DNA of 19,274 nucleotides, taken from the NCBI GenBank assembly GCA_016190405.1, contig JACPQO010000079.1:1-19274 (forward strand). Direction: 5' to 3'. Each line of letters starts with the position of its first letter. Positions within the stretch are counted from its first letter, which is position 1. The notes below the pieces were generated by a model. The model worked only from the letters and a program-made list of their open reading frames with translations, was not told where the DNA came from and made no database searches. Both the position numbers and the translations under genes were made by a program. Positions 17,082 to 19,274 of the stretch are shown here, in pieces. The stretch is from Chloroflexota bacterium (lineage in GTDB: Bacteria; Chloroflexota; Dehalococcoidia; SM23-28-2; RBG-16-64-32).

Positions 17082-17870
17082 TCAGGAGGAGAGGCCGTCG
17101 GTCTCGATGAGCTCGGCCAGAGGGTCGCCGGGGCGGGGCTCCCAGCGGCGTTCCAGCATGTAGCCGAAGCCGCGCACGCAAAGGATATACGGGTTCTGGC
17201 TGCCGGAGTCGTTGAGCTTGCGCCGGAGGTTGGCTATGTGCACCTTGACCAGGTTCTGGGCATCGCGCTCGGAGTAGTCGTGCTGGTGAACGGCCGCCAG
17301 CAGGGCGCGAGCGTCCACAACGCGCCCCATCCGGTCGGCCAGGACACTGAGGATGCGGAACTCGGTCGGCGTGAGCGGCACGACGCGGCCGGCGAGGGTG
17401 ACCTGACAGGAGTCCAGGTCTATCTCCAGGTCACGGACGGCGAAGACGCCGCCGCTGCGCCCCGAGTGCTGCACGCGCCTGAGGAGAGCACGGACGCGGG
17501 CGGCAAAGATGGCGGGATCAACGCGGGCGACCACGGTGTCATCGGCGCCGGCGTCCAGGACCGGGATGAGGTCGGCCTCGCGCGGTATGACCACGAAGAT
17601 GGGCACCCCCTGCAGGCCTCGCATGGCGCGGCAGGCGCGGACGGCGAAGCGGGGGTTAGGCTTGGCCAAGATGAGAAGGGAGGCCGCGTCCGAGCGGCAG
17701 GCATCGAACAGCTCGTGCAGCTCAGTGGCGGTCGTCACGTTGAGGCCGAGGCCATGAAGCGCGGTCTCCAGGGCGGATGGCCACATATCGGGGTCGGCCA
17801 GAACGTAGGCCGTCTTGGCCCCCACGAGGGGAAGCGGCGCCCGCGCTTCAGCAGATGTTTTGGTGGTCAT
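17082..17870 (-). CDS. Atypical OmpR/PhoB-family regulator with a phosphorylation-dead receiver
   Basis: A 262-residue DNA-binding regulator. Residues about 18-130 have the length and pattern of a response-regulator receiver, but the key residues are gone. The phospho-accepting Asp is Ala69 (LLILAKPN), the Thr/Ser of strand 4 is Ile95 (IFVVIP), and the strand-5 Lys is Ala115 (GADDTVVAR). Asp26 and Asp28 remain of the acidic pocket. About 140-240 form a Trans_reg_C winged helix: LTPTEFRILSVLA, recognition helix VKVHIANLRRKL, and wing VRGFGYML. The ATG at 17870 follows GAGGA by 8 bp; an upstream in-frame start at 17885 lacks a ribosome site. No histidine kinase gene is nearby. It heads a leftward cluster with a sigma-like and a c-di-GMP gene and probably acts without phosphorylation, through dimer state or ligand. 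Confidence 0.9.
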   Translation of the reverse strand: MTTKTSAEARAPLPLVGAKTAYVLADPDMWPSALETALHGLGLNVTTATELHELFDACRSDAASLLILAKPNPRFAVRACRAMRGLQGVPIFVVIPREADLIPVLDAGADDTVVARVDPAIFAARVRALLRRVQHSGRSGGVFAVRDLEIDLDSCQVTLAGRVVPLTPTEFRILSVLADRMGRVVDARALLAAVHQHDYSERDAQNLVKVHIANLRRKLNDSGSQNPYILCVRGFGYMLERRWEPRPGDPLAELIETDGLSS

Positions 17871-17884
17871 AGACAAAGTCCTCA

Positions 17885-17917
17885 CCAGTAACCGTCCAAA
17901 ATTGAGGACGTAACTGG
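17885..17917. promoter_or_regulatory. Imperfect dyad and 22-bp spaced GTTAC pair before the regulator gene
   Basis: CCAGT and CGTCC (17885-17897) face GGACG and ACTGG (17906-17917) around aaaattga, giving an interrupted dyad. On the minus strand GTTAC occurs twice exactly 22 bp apart (17914 and 17892), two 11-bp turns. It lies 15-47 bp before the regulator ATG, so it could be an autoregulatory site or a leader hairpin. Confidence 0.4.
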
Positions 17918-18013
17918 AGGCGCGGGTGTTACAGGGCAGACACAGGCAACGGCTGCCAGGAGGGTCGATGGACGCGGCGTCGGGCTAGCCTGGCGCCGGG
18001 GGCAGGCGCTCAA

Positions 18014-18042
18014 TTGACACCATAGATGACGCCTGCTACGGT
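18014..18042 (+). promoter_or_regulatory. Promoter of the PPOX gene, probably giving a leaderless mRNA
   Basis: TTGACA (18014-18019) and a weak -10 TACGGT (18037-18042) are 17 bp apart. The -10 lies 10 bp before the ATG at 18053, so transcription would start at or next to the start codon. This fits the lack of a ribosome site there. Confidence 0.5.
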
Positions 18043-18052
18043 TCAGGCATTC

Positions 18053-18538
18053 ATGCCGAAGCGAATGAGCCGCGCGGAGTGGGAGCGCTTTTTGGCCGGC
18101 CGCCATGTGGCTGTGCTGGCCACTCTAGGGCCGGACGGCGGGGCCGTGCTCACCCCCATCTGGTATCTCTACCGCGACGGACTGCTGTACATGCGCACCG
18201 GCCGCGACAGCGTCAAGGCCAAGAACGTGGGTCGCGACCCGCGGGTGACGGTGTGCGTCCAGGACGAGCGGGCTCCGTACCGCAGCGCGACGGTGTACGG
18301 CCGCGCCTCCATCGAAGCGCCGGAGGAGGGACTGGACGCCGCCATCGCCCGGCGCTACCTGGGGGCCGTGGGCGGCGCAGCTTACCTGCGGACGGCCCGG
18401 GAGGCGGTCGAACAGGGCGCGGAGGTGACGCTGGCCATGCGCCCGGAGCGGGTGCTGACGCAGGACTTCGCGGCGGAGACGCCCCTGGCGGGGCGCCTGT
18501 GGCTGTGGGCCAAGCGGCTGCTGCCCCCCTGGCTGTAG
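18053..18538 (+). CDS. PPOX-type split-barrel flavin/F420-dependent oxidoreductase family protein
   Basis: A 161-residue cytoplasmic protein of the pyridoxamine-5'-phosphate-oxidase-like split-barrel family, in which many members bind FMN or coenzyme F420. The typical opening is present: MSRAEWERFLAGRHVAVLATL, then GPDGG and PIWYLYRDG. The cofactor-contact segment MRTGRDSVKAKNVGRDPRV follows, then VYGRASI. Substrate and cofactor cannot be set from sequence. I placed the start at the ATG 18053 because it opens a normal family N-terminus and lies 10 bp after a -10 element. An in-frame ATG at 18026 lies between the -35 and -10 and would need another promoter. The gene is divergent from the regulator and converges on recQ, 34 bp between stops. 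Confidence 0.85.
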   Translation: MPKRMSRAEWERFLAGRHVAVLATLGPDGGAVLTPIWYLYRDGLLYMRTGRDSVKAKNVGRDPRVTVCVQDERAPYRSATVYGRASIEAPEEGLDAAIARRYLGAVGGAAYLRTAREAVEQGAEVTLAMRPERVLTQDFAAETPLAGRLWLWAKRLLPPWL

Positions 18539-18572
18539 CGGTAGCGGGAGCGGATCCGGGTCTGTCGCCGTG

Positions 18573-19274
18573 CTACTTGGCCTGTCCGTTACGGGATGCG
18601 CGGTAGATCCGCAGCAGGCCGTAATCGAACCTGTCACCCAGCAGCTCCTTGACGCCGGTCAGGTTGCTGGGGCCCACTGTTTCGAAGGCTGCGGCGATCT
18701 CTCGCTGGTCACTGGGGGTCAGGAAGCGGTCCATCTCCACCGCTTCTCCCCATTCGATCGCCTCAGCCAGGTGCCCGTACACCGTGCTGTTCGCGAGGCC
18801 GCGTTCGGCGGCGATCTCCTCGACTGACCGGCCCGAGCGAAACCGCTGCAGCGATTCGCGTGGCGAGTCGCCCAGGCGAGCCCGGCGGCGGGATGGCACA
18901 CCAAGGGAACTGTGATCGAAGCTCAGGCGCGGGCTGCTCCTCAGGTGGGCGGCGATCTCCGCCATGAAGGCCGGCCCGAACTCCCGGAGCTTCCTCTCGC
19001 CGACGCCGCTGATCCTGGAGAACTGCTGCTCGCTGGTGGGGTAGTCGCGGGCCATCTGCCGCAGCGCGACGTCCGAGAAGACGATATACGCAGGCACGTC
19101 GCGCTCGTCCGCTAGCCGCTTGCGCAGGGTTCGCAGCCGCTCGAACAGCGCTTCGTCGCAGGCGATGGCGCCGGCGCGGCCCTTCCCGGCTTCCTCGGGC
19201 GCGACCCCGGGCTTGGTCAGAACGACGGGCGATCGGTCCTTCAAAGCCGTCATCCCTTCGGCGGTCAGTTGCAA
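18573..19274 (-). CDS. recQ: RecQ-type DNA helicase, C-terminal part (HRDC and HTH), cut by window edge
   Basis: The last 233 residues of a RecQ helicase, entering from the right edge on the minus strand; no start is in the window. The first visible residues (LQLTAEGMTALK) match the end of the RQC winged helix. About 38-112 form an HRDC domain (DEALFERLRTLRKRLADERDVPAYIVFSD region, then ISGVGERKLREFG), a DNA-binding module. About 140-185 match the C-terminal helix-turn-helix often found in RecQ proteins of Chloroflexota and Firmicutes (RSVEEIAAERGLANSTVYGHL). The helicase core that unwinds recombination intermediates lies outside. The stop at 18573 faces the PPOX gene. Confidence 0.92.
   Translation of the reverse strand: MQLTAEGMTALKDRSPVVLTKPGVAPEEAGKGRAGAIACDEALFERLRTLRKRLADERDVPAYIVFSDVALRQMARDYPTSEQQFSRISGVGERKLREFGPAFMAEIAAHLRSSPRLSFDHSSLGVPSRRRARLGDSPRESLQRFRSGRSVEEIAAERGLANSTVYGHLAEAIEWGEAVEMDRFLTPSDQREIAAAFETVGPSNLTGVKELLGDRFDYGLLRIYRASRNGQAK

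Overview
The window is a GC-rich (about 65-70% in most genes) bacterial fragment. It looks like a member of Chloroflexota, possibly Dehalococcoidia-like. This is an inference from three things: a secreted subtilase with tandem Trp-containing pentapeptides, a giant secreted protein with thrombospondin-type-3 calcium repeats and a duplicated DIFDVN..APPVFF tail, and frequent GTG/TTG starts. No rRNA or other strict taxonomic marker is present.

Layout. (1) 1-8945, secreted-protein region: a leftward subtilisin-family protease (cut by the left edge) and a rightward 2170-residue surface protein are arranged head to head across about 750 bp. The surface gene has a near-consensus promoter, a structured leader and two strong hairpins after its stop. 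(2) 8994-13156, remodelled region: a short gene that joins the N-terminus of a COG2403-type (cyclic 2,3-diphosphoglycerate synthetase-like) protein to the C-terminus of a carbamate kinase; a tyrosine-recombinase C-terminal remnant; a 1002-residue NACHT (STAND) NTPase gene with clearly lower GC; and a tRNA-Lys(TTT). The layout suggests an integration/deletion hot spot that kept an immune-type NTPase as cargo. (3) 13278-14558: an MFS transporter. (4) 14581-17870, leftward signalling cluster: a PhoB/OmpR-type regulator whose receiver has lost all key phosphorylation residues, then a 33-bp array of three 11-bp direct repeats, then a small sigma-70-like protein, then a membrane GAF/GGDEF/HD-GYP protein that carries both c-di-GMP synthesis and hydrolysis motifs. 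(5) 18053-19274: a PPOX-type flavin/F420 split-barrel protein from an apparently leaderless promoter, and the C-terminal end of a RecQ helicase (HRDC plus HTH) cut by the right edge.

Two possible systems stand out: the NACHT gene in its tRNA-linked island as an anti-phage candidate, and the pseudo-receiver / sigma-like / c-di-GMP cluster with its own phased operator. All functional statements come from reading motifs; no database search was run.
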